DNA from: RXIX01 sp003989075
GTDB lineage: Bacteria; Pseudomonadota; Gammaproteobacteria; Competibacterales; Competibacteraceae
Reading direction: 5' to 3'
Length of the DNA stretch: 30,798 nucleotides
Assembly: GCA_029780415.1 (NCBI GenBank)
Contig: JAKOYN010000165.1
Location: 1 to 30,798 of the forward strand
The translations under genes and the position numbers were made by a program. Positions 1 through 9,000 of this stretch are shown here, piece after piece; positions within the stretch are counted from its first letter, which is position 1; each line of letters starts with the position of its first letter. Below the pieces are notes generated by a model. The model worked only from the letters and a program-made list of their open reading frames with translations. It was not told the DNA's origin and did not search any database.

Positions 1-243
1 AACGCCTTTGTCGACCGCTACAACCATGAACTGATCGACATCCACCGCATTGCCACCGAGAACATGGAGCCGCAGCGCAACTACCTGCTGGCCCTGATCG
101 AGGACTATGTGGCCGAGACCGGCAGTGCCTGGGGTCAGGCGGTACTTGACGATTTTCGCTACTACGCCAGCCGCATCTGGCTGGTGAAGCCGAAAGCCGC
201 CGATCTGGAATCGCTGCTCGATACCCTGCGCGAAGCCGCCTGA
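1..243 (+). CDS. gltB: Glutamate synthase (NADPH) large subunit, C-terminal end (partial)
   Basis: This is the last 80 residues of an open frame that enters from the left edge and stops at TGA 241-243. It reads NAFVDRYNHELIDIHRI and continues to a helical tail ending DTLREAA, which resembles the extreme C-terminus of GltB after the beta-helix domain. GltB hydrolyses glutamine and transfers the ammonia to 2-oxoglutarate, giving two glutamates. The identification rests partly on the gene that follows at 386, which is clearly the small subunit gltD. The amidotransferase and FMN domains lie outside the window. Confidence 0.88.
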   Translation, partial: NAFVDRYNHELIDIHRIATENMEPQRNYLLALIEDYVAETGSAWGQAVLDDFRYYASRIWLVKPKAADLESLLDTLREAA

Positions 244-260
244 GCGCCGCTGCACAAACG

Positions 261-286
261 CCTCTCTCCCCGCCACCGGAGAGGGG
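261..286. repeat. Intercistronic hairpin between gltB and gltD (REP-like)
   Basis: CCTCTCTCC (261-269) pairs with GGAGAGGGG (278-286), giving nine base pairs including one T-G wobble around an eight-base loop. It is followed by ATTGGGGA rather than a T-run, so it does not look like an intrinsic terminator. Similar 'ctctccc...gggagagg' palindromes are dispersed between genes in many high-GC gammaproteobacteria. The rest of the 142-base gap holds no recognisable gene. Confidence 0.45.
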
Positions 287-385
287 ATTGGGGATGCGGG
301 CGGCTGGATTGCGAGTCGTGGCCCTGTGCGCCACGTCCAGCCTTCGGCCACCCCGTTTCATCACCGTTTGCCGTTGGATGCACCG

Positions 386-1798
386 ATGTCGAAAGCCAAA
401 CCTTTGCTGTTCATTGAAACCCCGCGCCAGGATCCCACCAAGGTTCCGGCCCGTGAACGGGCGCTGCAATTCAAGGAAATCTACGGAACCTTCGACCCGG
501 CGGCGGCGGCGACGCAGGCTGGGCGCTGCCTGCATTGCGGAAACCCGTACTGCGAATGGAAATGTCCGGTTCACAACTACATTCCCAACTGGCTGCAACT
601 GATCGCCGAGGGCAACCTGTTCCAGGCTGCCGAACTGTCGCACCGCACCAATTCACTGCCGGAAGTGTGCGGCCGGGTGTGTCCGCAGGACCGGCTCTGC
701 GAGGGCGATTGCACCCTGAATGACGGCTTTGGCGCGGTCACCATCGGCGCGATCGAAAAGTACATCACCGATGAAGCCCTGAAAGCCGGCTGGCGGCCGG
801 ATCTGTCCCAGGTCACGCCCACCGGCAAGCGGGTGGCCATCGTCGGCGCCGGACCGGCCGGCCTGGGCTGTGCCGATATCCTGGTGCGCAATGGCGTGCA
901 GCCCGTAGTATTCGACCGCCATCCGCAGATCGGCGGCCTGCTCACCTTCGGCATCCCACCGTTCAAGCTGGAAAAAGAGGTGGTGCAGACCCGGCGCGAG
1001 ATCATGGAAGGCATGGGCGTCGAATTCCGCCTCGGCATCGAAATCGGCCGCGACCTGCCCTTCCAGCAACTGCTCGACGAGTACGACGCGGTCTTTCTCG
1101 GCATGGGTACCTATCGCTTCATGAAGGGCGGTTTTCCCGGCGAGGACCTGCCCGGCGTCTACGAAGCCCTGCCCTACCTGATCGCCAACATCAACCGCCT
1201 GCTCGGCATGGAGCGCGATCCGCACGACTTCATCGACATGCGCGGCCAGCGGGTGGTCGTGCTGGGTGGCGGCGATACCGCCATGGACTGCAACCGCACC
1301 GCCATTCGCCAGGGCGCGGCCAGTGTCACCTGTGCCTATCGGCGCGATGAGGCCAACATGCCCGGTTCGCGGCGCGAAGTAGCCAATGCCAAGGAGGAAG
1401 GCGTGCAGTTCCTGTGGAACCGCCAACCGATCGAAATCATCGGCGATCAACAGGTAACCGGCGTTAAGGTCTGCACCACCCGGCTTGGCGCGCCCGACGC
1501 CCGCAACCGGCGCATGCCCGAGGTGATTCCCGGTTCCGAGGAAATCATTCCCGCCGACCGGGTGATCGTTGCCTTTGGCTTCCAGCCCAGCCCGGCGCCC
1601 TGGTTCGAGTCCTTCGGCATCAGCGTCGATCCGCGCGGCCGGGTGCAAACCGGGGCTACCGCCGCCTTCAAGTTCCAGACCCGCAATCCGAAAGTCTTCG
1701 CCGGCGGCGACATGGTGCGCGGCTCCGACCTGGTGGTCACGGCGATTTTTGAAGGCCGGCAGGCTGCGGAAGGCATTCTCGACTACCTGGAGGTCTGA
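386..1798 (+). CDS. gltD: Glutamate synthase (NADPH) small subunit
   Basis: GltD passes electrons from NADPH through FAD and iron-sulfur clusters to GltB in the cytoplasm. The protein is 470 residues from ATG 386 (MSKAKPLLFIETPRQDP), close to the family's usual length. An in-frame ATG at 326 would add 20 low-complexity residues unlike the family, so it was not chosen. The N-terminal cluster cysteines are at 48, 51, 56 and 60 and at 95, 99, 105 and 109. The FAD-binding GAGPAG is at 154-159 and the NADPH-binding GGGDTAM at 294-300. The C-terminal motif around FAGGDMVRGSDLVV is the usual second FAD contact. It sits 142 bases after gltB and is presumably cotranscribed with it. The ribosome-binding site is weak. 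Confidence 0.96.
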   Translation: MSKAKPLLFIETPRQDPTKVPARERALQFKEIYGTFDPAAAATQAGRCLHCGNPYCEWKCPVHNYIPNWLQLIAEGNLFQAAELSHRTNSLPEVCGRVCPQDRLCEGDCTLNDGFGAVTIGAIEKYITDEALKAGWRPDLSQVTPTGKRVAIVGAGPAGLGCADILVRNGVQPVVFDRHPQIGGLLTFGIPPFKLEKEVVQTRREIMEGMGVEFRLGIEIGRDLPFQQLLDEYDAVFLGMGTYRFMKGGFPGEDLPGVYEALPYLIANINRLLGMERDPHDFIDMRGQRVVVLGGGDTAMDCNRTAIRQGAASVTCAYRRDEANMPGSRREVANAKEEGVQFLWNRQPIEIIGDQQVTGVKVCTTRLGAPDARNRRMPEVIPGSEEIIPADRVIVAFGFQPSPAPWFESFGISVDPRGRVQTGATAAFKFQTRNPKVFAGGDMVRGSDLVVTAIFEGRQAAEGILDYLEV

Positions 1799-1941
1799 AC
1801 TGGCTGGAGGAGTGGTGGTGGAAGGCATGGACGCTACCACGGAAACTTGGCACACTTGGCGGAATTTTAACCGGACTGCACCGGTGGCGTTTGCCAGGCC
1901 ATGCCTCACCGTCGAGTAGGCCGCTCGAAAAGATCACATTC
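1799..1941 (+). other. gltD-hemE intergenic region with two small hairpins
   Basis: This 143-base gap has no supportable gene. It holds ACCGG-ACTGCA-CCGGT (1870-1885), followed directly by GGC-GTTT-GCC (1886-1895). Neither has a downstream T-run. I see no convincing -35/-10 pair for hemE, though TTGGCA at 1847-1852 is a possible weak -35. Confidence 0.35.
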
Positions 1942-3024
1942 ATGACCACCACACTCCACAATGAACGCCTGCTGCGCGCCCTGCTCCGCCAGCCGGTCGA
2001 TGCTACGCCGGTCTGGCTGATGCGCCAGGCCGGACGCTATCTGCCCGAATACCGCGCCACCCGCGCCCGCGCCGGCAGCTTCATGACCCTGTGCCAGACG
2101 CCGGAGCTGGCTTGCGAAGTCACCCTACAGCCGCTGGCGCGTTTCCCACTCGATGCCGCCATCCTGTTCTCGGACATCCTCACCGTGCCCGATGCCATGG
2201 GCCTGGGTCTGTCGTTCAGCGAGGGCGAAGGGCCGCGTTTTGCCCGGCCACTGCGCAGCGTCGCCGATATCGAGCGGCTGGGCGCACCCGATCCAATGCT
2301 GGAACTGCGCTACGTCATGGACGCAGTGCGCCTGATCCGCTGCGAACTGGCCGGGCGGGTACCGCTGATCGGTTTCGCCGGCAGCCCCTGGACCCTGGCC
2401 ACCTACATGGTCGAGGGCGGCTCCAGCAAGGACTACGCCCGCGTCAAGGGCCTGCTCTACGAACAGCCGGCGGTGCTGCACCGGCTGCTGAGCGTGACCA
2501 CGACCGCAGTCACCGCCTATCTCAATGCTCAGGTCGAGGCCGGCGCGCAGGTGCTGATGCTGTTCGACACCTGGGGCGGTATTCTCAGCCCGTGTGCCTA
2601 TCGTGAATTTTCGCTGGCCTACATGCAGCGCATCGTCGCCGGGCTGCGCCGCGAGGCCGAGGGTCGGCGGGTGCCGGTGATCCTGTTCACCAAGGGCGGC
2701 GGCGCCTGGCTGGAAGACATCGCCGCCAGCGGTTGCGATGCAGTCGGCCTGGATTGGACCGTAGATCTGGGCGCGGCGCGGCGCCGCGTGGGCGCACAGG
2801 TCGCACTGCAGGGCAATCTTGATCCGGCGGTGCTGTACGCCAGTCCGGCGCGGATTCGCGAACAGGTCGCCACGGTGCTCGCCGACTACGGTCCCGGTCC
2901 CGGCCACGTCTTCAATCTTGGCCATGGCATCCAGCCCGGCGTCGATCCGGAACATGCCCGGGTTTTGATCGAGGCAGTCCATGAGCTGAGCACAGCCGCA
3001 GGTCATGCGCGTGCCGGGGCGTGA
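1942..3024 (+). CDS. hemE: Uroporphyrinogen decarboxylase
   Basis: HemE removes four carboxyl groups from uroporphyrinogen III to give coproporphyrinogen III in cytoplasmic heme synthesis. The protein is 360 residues from ATG 1942, with the usual opening MTTTLHNERLLRALLRQPVD. The signature WLMRQAGRYLPEYR places the substrate arginines at 28 and 32. Asp78 lies in LFSDIL, and Tyr155 in the TYMVEGGSS loop. The C-terminal HGIQPGVDPEH motif is intact. An upstream in-frame ATG at 1891 would add 17 residues not typical of the family. The order gltB-gltD-hemE is, from memory, also found in Pseudomonas. The 3' end overlaps the frame of the Nudix gene that follows, which suggests cotranscription. Confidence 0.97.
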   Translation: MTTTLHNERLLRALLRQPVDATPVWLMRQAGRYLPEYRATRARAGSFMTLCQTPELACEVTLQPLARFPLDAAILFSDILTVPDAMGLGLSFSEGEGPRFARPLRSVADIERLGAPDPMLELRYVMDAVRLIRCELAGRVPLIGFAGSPWTLATYMVEGGSSKDYARVKGLLYEQPAVLHRLLSVTTTAVTAYLNAQVEAGAQVLMLFDTWGGILSPCAYREFSLAYMQRIVAGLRREAEGRRVPVILFTKGGGAWLEDIAASGCDAVGLDWTVDLGAARRRVGAQVALQGNLDPAVLYASPARIREQVATVLADYGPGPGHVFNLGHGIQPGVDPEHARVLIEAVHELSTAAGHARAGA

Positions 3025-3049
3025 ACCACAGCCGCCGGCAAGCGGAGCG

Positions 3050-3496
3050 ATGACGCGGCCGTCCAGCGTGCGCATCCTCTCCTGCGGCGTGGTCGTGGTG
3101 CACTGGCAGCGCGATCACTACGAGTATCTGCTGCTGCGCGCCTACAATTACTGGGATTTCCCCAAGGGCGTGGTCGAAGCCAATGAATCACCGCTGCAGG
3201 CCGCCATCCGCGAGGTCGAGGAAGAAACCTCGCTGACCGGACTGCGCTTTCGCTGGGGTGAGCAGTACCGGGAAACCCAGCCCTATAACCAGGGCCGCAA
3301 GGTCGCCCGCTACTACGTCGCCGAGACCACCAGCACAGCGGTCTGGCTGCCGCCCAACCCGGAACTGGGCCGCCCGGAACATAGCGAGTTCCGCTGGGTC
3401 AATCGCCACGAAGCCTGGTCGATGCTGACCCCGCGGGTGCGGGCGATTCTGGAATGGAGTGATCCAATCCTGGGTCAGAACACGCGGCGGCGCTGA
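3050..3496 (+). CDS. Nudix hydrolase (Ap4A/RppH-like)
   Basis: This is a 148-residue Nudix-fold protein, expected to hydrolyse a nucleoside diphosphate linked to another group, such as a dinucleoside polyphosphate. The Nudix box runs from G40 to L62: G40, E46, then REVEEETSL at 54-62. It keeps both metal-binding glutamates (E58, E59), but the consensus glycine near the end is serine (S61). The strand order SCGVVVVHW...YLLLRAYNYWDFPKG resembles diadenosine tetraphosphatases. ATG 3050 with GGAG just upstream is preferred. An alternative ATG at 3005 lies inside hemE and would add 15 proline-rich residues. The substrate cannot be read from the sequence. Confidence 0.85.
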   Translation: MTRPSSVRILSCGVVVVHWQRDHYEYLLLRAYNYWDFPKGVVEANESPLQAAIREVEEETSLTGLRFRWGEQYRETQPYNQGRKVARYYVAETTSTAVWLPPNPELGRPEHSEFRWVNRHEAWSMLTPRVRAILEWSDPILGQNTRRR

Positions 3497-3554
3497 GGCG
3501 TGATCCTGGCGGTTCGCCGCCCGGGAATAGGCAACTGCTCGGAGTAACTGCAGC

Positions 3555-4172
3555 GTGAACCACTACCAGCCACTCCCCCTGCACCACCTGGACGCCGGCG
3601 CTGGCTACTTTCGCCCCCAGCAGCAGCTGCCCAACCATGTCAGCGGCGATGATCCAGCGCTGACGGTGATGACCGATCTCAGTCAGGTCACGGCCTACAC
3701 GACAGAACTGGCCACGCCGCTGAGCACGGCGCTGGACATGATGATCCGCCGGCGGGTGCGCATGCTGCTGGTGCGCGATGCCAGCGGCCAGATCATCGGC
3801 CTGATCACCAGTCGCGACCTGGCCGGCGAACGGCCGGGGCGCATCCTGGCCAAGGCCGGCGGTGCCTGGGAAGATCTGCTGGTCGCCGACATCATGACCC
3901 TGCAGCCCAGGCTGGACGTGCTGCGCCTGGAAGATGTGCGGGTAGCGCGGGTCGGCGATGTGCTCGCCACCCTGCGCCAGATGAACCGTCAGCATGCCCT
4001 GGTCGTGGACAACGACCCCGCCACCGGCCGGCCGGCGGTGCGCGGCCTGTTCTCGCTGTCGCAGATCGGCCTGCTGCTGGGGCTGGACCTTGATCCGGCG
4101 CAGCGCGCCACTACCTACGCCGAGCTGGAACAGGCCGGCCTCGACACCCTGTTCAGCGATCCGGCGCCCTGA
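3555..4172 (+). CDS. Two-CBS-domain protein
   Basis: This is a soluble 205-residue protein with two CBS modules, which usually bind adenine nucleotides and act as sensors. The first (about residues 55-95) ends in the clear motif RMLLVRDASGQIIGLITSRD. The second (about 125-185) is more divergent, reading ALVVDNDPATG then RGLFSLSQIG, and is separated by an acidic linker. No catalytic domain is fused to it. The start is GTG 3555 with GGAG at 3541-3544. It converges on aroB with only seven bases between the stop codons, so it is probably the end of a short unit with the Nudix gene. Its partner is unknown. Confidence 0.82.
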   Translation: MNHYQPLPLHHLDAGAGYFRPQQQLPNHVSGDDPALTVMTDLSQVTAYTTELATPLSTALDMMIRRRVRMLLVRDASGQIIGLITSRDLAGERPGRILAKAGGAWEDLLVADIMTLQPRLDVLRLEDVRVARVGDVLATLRQMNRQHALVVDNDPATGRPAVRGLFSLSQIGLLLGLDLDPAQRATTYAELEQAGLDTLFSDPAP

Positions 4173-4179
4173 TCGGAGT

Positions 4180-5265
4180 TCAATGCTGGCGCAGCGCGTA
4201 ATCGAGAGTTTCGCGCAGGCGCTGTGCATCGACATCGCTGGCGATCACGCCCTGGCCCAATTCGCGCAGCAGAATCAGGCGCAGCCGCCCATCCTGTACC
4301 TTCTTGTCCACCGCCATCAGCCGCAGGAAATCATCGGTGGTCAGGCGCAGCGGCGGATCGAGCGGCAGGTGGGCACGGGCCAGCAGGGTCCGCACCCGTT
4401 CCACCTGGGTCCGGTTCAGCCAGCCCAGCCGCGCCGACAGATCGGCGGCCAGCACCGTACCGGCCGCGACCGCCTCGCCATGCAGCCACTGCCCATAGCC
4501 GACGCCGGTTTCGATGGCATGGCCAAAGGTATGGCCAAGATTGAGCAGAGCGCGTTCGCCGGTTTCGCGCTCGTCGGCGGCGACGATCTCGGCCTTGTTG
4601 CGGCAGGAGCGCTCAATTGCCTCGCTGAGCGCGGCGGCATCGCGGATCAGTAGCGCATCCAGATTCGCCTCCAGCCATTCCAGGAACGGCCGATCGCGAA
4701 TCAGCCCGTACTTGATCACTTCGGCCAGGCCGGCACTCAGCTCGCGATCCGGCAGCGTGTTCAGGGTCTCGGTGTCGGCAAGCACGCAGCGCGGCTGATA
4801 AAAGGCGCCGATCATGTTCTTGCCCAGTGGATGATTGACTGCGGTCTTGCCGCCAACGGAAGAATCAACCTGGGCCAGCAGCGTAGTCGGTACCTGGATG
4901 AAATCCACGCCGCGCTGATAGCAGGCCGCAGCAAAGCCGGCCAGATCGCCAATCACCCCGCCGCCGAGTGCGAGGATGGTGCAATGGCGATCGAAGCGCT
5001 TTTCCAGCAGCGCGGTGAACACTGCATCCAGGGTTTCCAGGGTCTTGTAGCGCTCGCCATCGGGCAGAATCACCGCCTCGTAGCGCAGGCCCTGCAGCGC
5101 GGCGCAGGTCCGTTCCAGATACAGCGGTGCAACGGTGGTGTTGGTCACCACCAGCACCTGCCGACCGGCGATATGTGGGCGCAACAGTTCAGCCTGACCG
5201 AGCAGGCCAGGACCGATATAGAGCGGATAGCGGCGATCGCCGAGTTCAACGTGCAGGGTTTTCAT
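4180..5265 (-). CDS. aroB: 3-dehydroquinate synthase
   Basis: AroB converts DAHP to 3-dehydroquinate, the second step of the shikimate pathway, using NAD and a divalent metal. The protein is 361 residues from the ATG at 5265 (MKTLHVELGDRRYPLYIGPG), matching the family. The NAD-binding GGGVIGDLAGF is at 101-111. The probable metal ligands are E182 in AEVIKYG, H245 in NLGHTFGHA and H262 in WLHGEA. The SSVGGKTAVNH motif is intact. The frame stays open upstream to 5523, but that part is antisense-like filler overlapping aroK. It follows aroK by 52 bases on the same strand, forming the conserved aroK-aroB pair. Confidence 0.97.
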   Translation of the reverse strand: MKTLHVELGDRRYPLYIGPGLLGQAELLRPHIAGRQVLVVTNTTVAPLYLERTCAALQGLRYEAVILPDGERYKTLETLDAVFTALLEKRFDRHCTILALGGGVIGDLAGFAAACYQRGVDFIQVPTTLLAQVDSSVGGKTAVNHPLGKNMIGAFYQPRCVLADTETLNTLPDRELSAGLAEVIKYGLIRDRPFLEWLEANLDALLIRDAAALSEAIERSCRNKAEIVAADERETGERALLNLGHTFGHAIETGVGYGQWLHGEAVAAGTVLAADLSARLGWLNRTQVERVRTLLARAHLPLDPPLRLTTDDFLRLMAVDKKVQDGRLRLILLRELGQGVIASDVDAQRLRETLDYALRQH

Positions 5266-5317
5266 GGGCTTGGGCAAGTCCGGGCCAAAAGGAAAAGGGT
5301 GCGGTGAGCCGGTGCGC

Positions 5318-5848
5318 TCAGTGCGGCAGGCTGGACGGCAGATGATCGAGAATCTGCTGCACGATGGTGCGCAACAATTGGCCATCACTGCTGACCACCA
5401 GATCGGCGATCTCCCGGTAGAGCGGGTCGCGCTGTTCAAGCAGGCTGGCCAGACGGGCGCGCGGATCGGCGGTTTGCAGCAGCGGACGCTGGGTATCGTG
5501 GCGGGTGCGCTGGAGTTGTTCATCGACCGAGGCGTACAGGTAGACGACGAAGCCGCGCCCGGCCAGACAGCGGCGATTATCCGGGTCGAGCACTGCGCCG
5601 CCGCCGGTGGCCAGCACGATACCGGGACGCTGAGTCAATTCGGCGATCACAGTCTTTTCGCGGGTGCGGAAACCGGCTTCGCTCTCCAGTTCGAAAATCA
5701 GCGGGATACTGGCGCCGGCGCGCTGTTCGATCTCGTGGTCACTGTCGAGGAATTCACGATCCAGCACCTGAGCCAGGCGGCGACCGATGGTGGTCTTGCC
5801 GGCGCCCATCGGGCCGATCAGGAAAATGCGTGGCACTGTGTGTGGCAT
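5318..5848 (-). CDS. aroK: Shikimate kinase
   Basis: AroK phosphorylates shikimate at the 3-hydroxyl using ATP. The protein is 176 residues from ATG 5848 (MPHTVPRIFLIGPMGAGKTT). A TTG three codons upstream (5857) is less likely. The Walker A motif GPMGAGKT is at 12-19, DSD at 35-37 contacts Mg and shikimate, GFR at 59-61 holds the substrate arginine, and TGGGA at 81-85 is the substrate-binding glycine loop. The lid region RTRHDTQRPLL is present. A possible -10 (TACAAT on the minus strand, 5891-5896) lies about 45 bases upstream. It is the first gene of aroK-aroB. Confidence 0.96.
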   Translation of the reverse strand: MPHTVPRIFLIGPMGAGKTTIGRRLAQVLDREFLDSDHEIEQRAGASIPLIFELESEAGFRTREKTVIAELTQRPGIVLATGGGAVLDPDNRRCLAGRGFVVYLYASVDEQLQRTRHDTQRPLLQTADPRARLASLLEQRDPLYREIADLVVSSDGQLLRTIVQQILDHLPSSLPH

Positions 5849-5954
5849 GGTGGACAAAATCCGTTAACGGGCAGTGGCGCTGAGGGACGTATTGTACGGT
5901 ATCCGGCTTGCCGGGCGACGGCTGGACACCAGGCCAAGGCCTGCACCGGACATG

Positions 5955-5978
5955 AAAAAGCCCCGCCGGAGCGGGGCT
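5955..5978 (-). terminator. Rho-independent terminator of the metalloprotease gene
   Basis: An eight-base perfect stem AGCCCCGC (5959-5966) / GCGGGGCT (5971-5978) encloses CGGA. On the minus strand it is followed by five T residues (A-run 5955-5959 on +). It lies 22 bases past the protease stop codon and insulates aroK from read-through. Confidence 0.88.
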
Positions 5979-6000
5979 GGTGTTTTGCAGAGGCCGGGGA

Positions 6001-9000
6001 TCAATCCTGATCGAACACCTCGACCAGGGCATTGCCGGTCGTGACGCCGGCACCACGCACGATGGCGGTGTAGGCACCGGGGACGAGAGTGGTGAGCAGG
6101 GCCGCTTCCGTCGGATAGCTGCTGCTCATGGAGCGGTTGAAGGTGGCGGTGACTGTTTTGGCCGCGCTCATGGTCACCGTGCAGGTACTGGTACCACTGC
6201 AGACGCCACTCCAGCCGGCGAAGGTCGAGCCGCTGGCCGTGGTGGCGGTGAGGGTAACCGAAGCGCCGCTGGTGTAAGGCTCGCTGCAATCCGTGCTGCA
6301 ACTGATGCCGGCAGGATCGCTGGTGACCGTACCTGAACCGGTGCCGGCCTTTCTCACGGTCAAGGTGTAGCGGGGTGGGGTGAAGGTCGCGGTGACCTCT
6401 TTGGCGGCATCCATGCTCACCTTGCAGGTGCTGGCGGTACCGGTACATGCCCCACTCCAGCCGGCGAAGGTCGAGCCGCTGGCAGCCCTGGCGGTGAGGG
6501 TGACCGCAGTGCTGCTGGTATAGGACTCGCTGCAATCCGTGCCGCAACTGATACCGGCTGGGCTGCTGGTGACCGTACCCGAACCGGTGCCGGCCTTGCT
6601 CACCGTCAAGGTGTAGCGGGGCGGGGCGAAAGTCGCGGTGACCGTTTTGGCCGCGCTCATGGTCACCGTGCAGGTGCTGGCGGTGCCGGTGCAGGCGCCA
6701 CTCCAGCCGGCGAAGGTCGAGCCGCTGGCGGCGGTGGCGGTGAGGGTGACCACAGTGCCGCTGGTGTAGGGCTCGCTGCAATCGCTGCCACAACTGATGC
6801 CGGCAGGATCACTGGTGACCGTACCTGAACCGGTGCCGGTCCTGCTCACCGTCAAGGTGTAGCGGGGTGGGGTGAAGGTAGCGGTAACCTCTTTGGCGGC
6901 ATCCATGGTCACCTTGCAGGTGCTGGCGGTACCGGTACATGCCCCACTCCAGCCGGCGAAGGTCGAGCCGCTGGCAGCCCTGGCGGTGAGGGTGACCGCA
7001 GTGCTGCTGGTATAGGACTCGCTGCAATCCGTGCCACAACTGATACCGGCAGGGCTGCTGGTGACCGTACCCGAACCGGTGCCGGCCTTGCTCACCGTCA
7101 AGGTGTAGCGGGGCGGGGCGAAAGTCGCGGTGACCGTTTTGGCCGCGCTCATAGTCACCGTGCAGGTGCTGGCGGTGCCGGTGCAGGCGCCACTCCAGCC
7201 AGCGAAGGTCGAGCCGCTGGCGGCGGTGGCGGTGAGGGTGACCGCAGTGCCGCTGGTATAGGACTCGTTGCAATCCGTGCCGCAACTGATGCCGGCAGGG
7301 CTGCTGGTGACCGTACCCGAACCGGTGCCGGCCTTGCTCACCGTCAAGGTGTAGCGGGGCGCGTTGAAGGTGGCAGTGACCGTCTTGGCGGCATCCATGG
7401 TCACCTTGCAGGTGCTGGTACCGCTGCAGGCGCCACTCCAGCCGGCGAAGGTCGAGCCGCTGGCGGCGCTAGCGGTCAGGGTGACCACAGTGCCTTTGGT
7501 ATAGGACTCGCTGCAATCGCTGCCGCAACTGATGCCGGCCGGGCTGCTGGCGACCGTACCCGAACCGCTGCCGGCCTTGTTCACGGTCAGGGTGTAGGTA
7601 TTATCATTTTCGACGATTGTTGTTGCTCGAAAGTCCGCCACATCCACCCGCGTATTATTCAACGAACGCACGTTGTCGTCATTGGCCGTGCCGCAGGCAT
7701 CGCCGCTGCTGGAGCAGGTCAAGTTGGGACTGGAGAACTTGCCGACCTCGGGGTTGATATAGCTCATGATCGTGCCGAAACGGTTGGCAAGGCCATAGCC
7801 ATAGGAATAGAGGTAAGCACCCGAGTGGGACGTATTGGCGCGATCATGCGCGCTGCCCATGTTATGACCAAGTTCGTGAGTCAGCGAGAGATCACTGCAA
7901 AAAGAGTTACTACCGCCGGTATCGGTGCCATCACTCACTACCGCATAGCCATAGCTGGCAAACAGGCTGACGGCTCGCTGGTCATAGCCATTGAGCCAGC
8001 CATTACCACAACTGATATGCATGGTGTTATTAAACGGGCGTAGCAGTGCGACCAGATCGGCACCGTATTGATCGCGCAAGGCGCCGACGTTCGCCAGCGT
8101 CGGGTCCGTACCATAGGTTAGTGCATCCAGTGCAGTATTGTTGGCAGTGGTATCGCTGTAGCCGACCTGGGCGGTATGCACCAGACGCAGCACGATATTC
8201 ACCTGGCTGTCGATATAGGCCTGATTGCCGAGCGCTACCAGTTGATCAAGGCGTGCCTGCAGGCCGCTGCCATAGCGATTAACCATGCCAGCGGTATACA
8301 GCAACAGCAGGTCAATGGTGCTTTGGGCTGCGGCCTGTGGCTGAACGACATCGCTGATTTCGGGGTCTTCGGTAGGTTCCGGGGCCATACGCGGCGCGAG
8401 TTGCCGGCGTGGTGGTTGCGGACGGGGCGTCGTGACTGGTGGCAGGGCGATATCATCAGCCAGACGGCCATGCGTCAGCCCGGCGGCCTGGGTATCAATC
8501 AGCCAGGTAGTACCGGATTCGTCACTTTCCAGCAGAAATTCACCATCTGGTGTCAAAATGCGGCCAAAGCTGCGACCCTGTCCTGTGGTGATCAGCACCC
8601 GGTAATGATCGCCATACCCTTGCAGATGCCCAACCCAGGTGAAACTGCCGCTGGGATGAACCATCGGTGCATCGGCGACCACCTCATAACGGGGACCTGC
8701 GGGCAGCGAAACCGAGAGCGTGCGCGGTGCTGTGAAGGCTTGACCAAGCTGGGTATGCAGGCGCACGGCATGACGGCCGGGCGGGGTAGCGTTGAATATG
8801 GCAAGCCCACGCGCAGCGCCTGTCGTGTCATCTTCCAGTTCGAACAATTCGTTGCCGGCTGCGGTCGATGCTGCGGTAGCTATGCCACTATCGCCCGTAG
8901 TTGCTGCCAGCGCGCTCCATGCCGGTGTGACCAGCCCGCCGAGGATGAACAGAGCGCCTACGCAATTGCGGGCCAATCGATGCGACCGCGCCGGCAAGGG

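Noticed and set aside
653..1909. A 418-codon open frame antisense to gltD
   Set aside because: High-GC codon bias opens the antisense frame. GltD on + has all expected motifs, and the antisense product matches nothing I recognise.
5266..5523. N-terminal extension of aroB by 86 codons
   Set aside because: The extension overlaps aroK in another frame and is unlike AroB. The family start is at 5265.
5864..7285. Long alternative frames with repeating His/Arg-rich patterns across the protease repeats
   Set aside because: They are same-strand shadows created by the 246-bp repeats of the real protease gene, and have no start signal or family resemblance.
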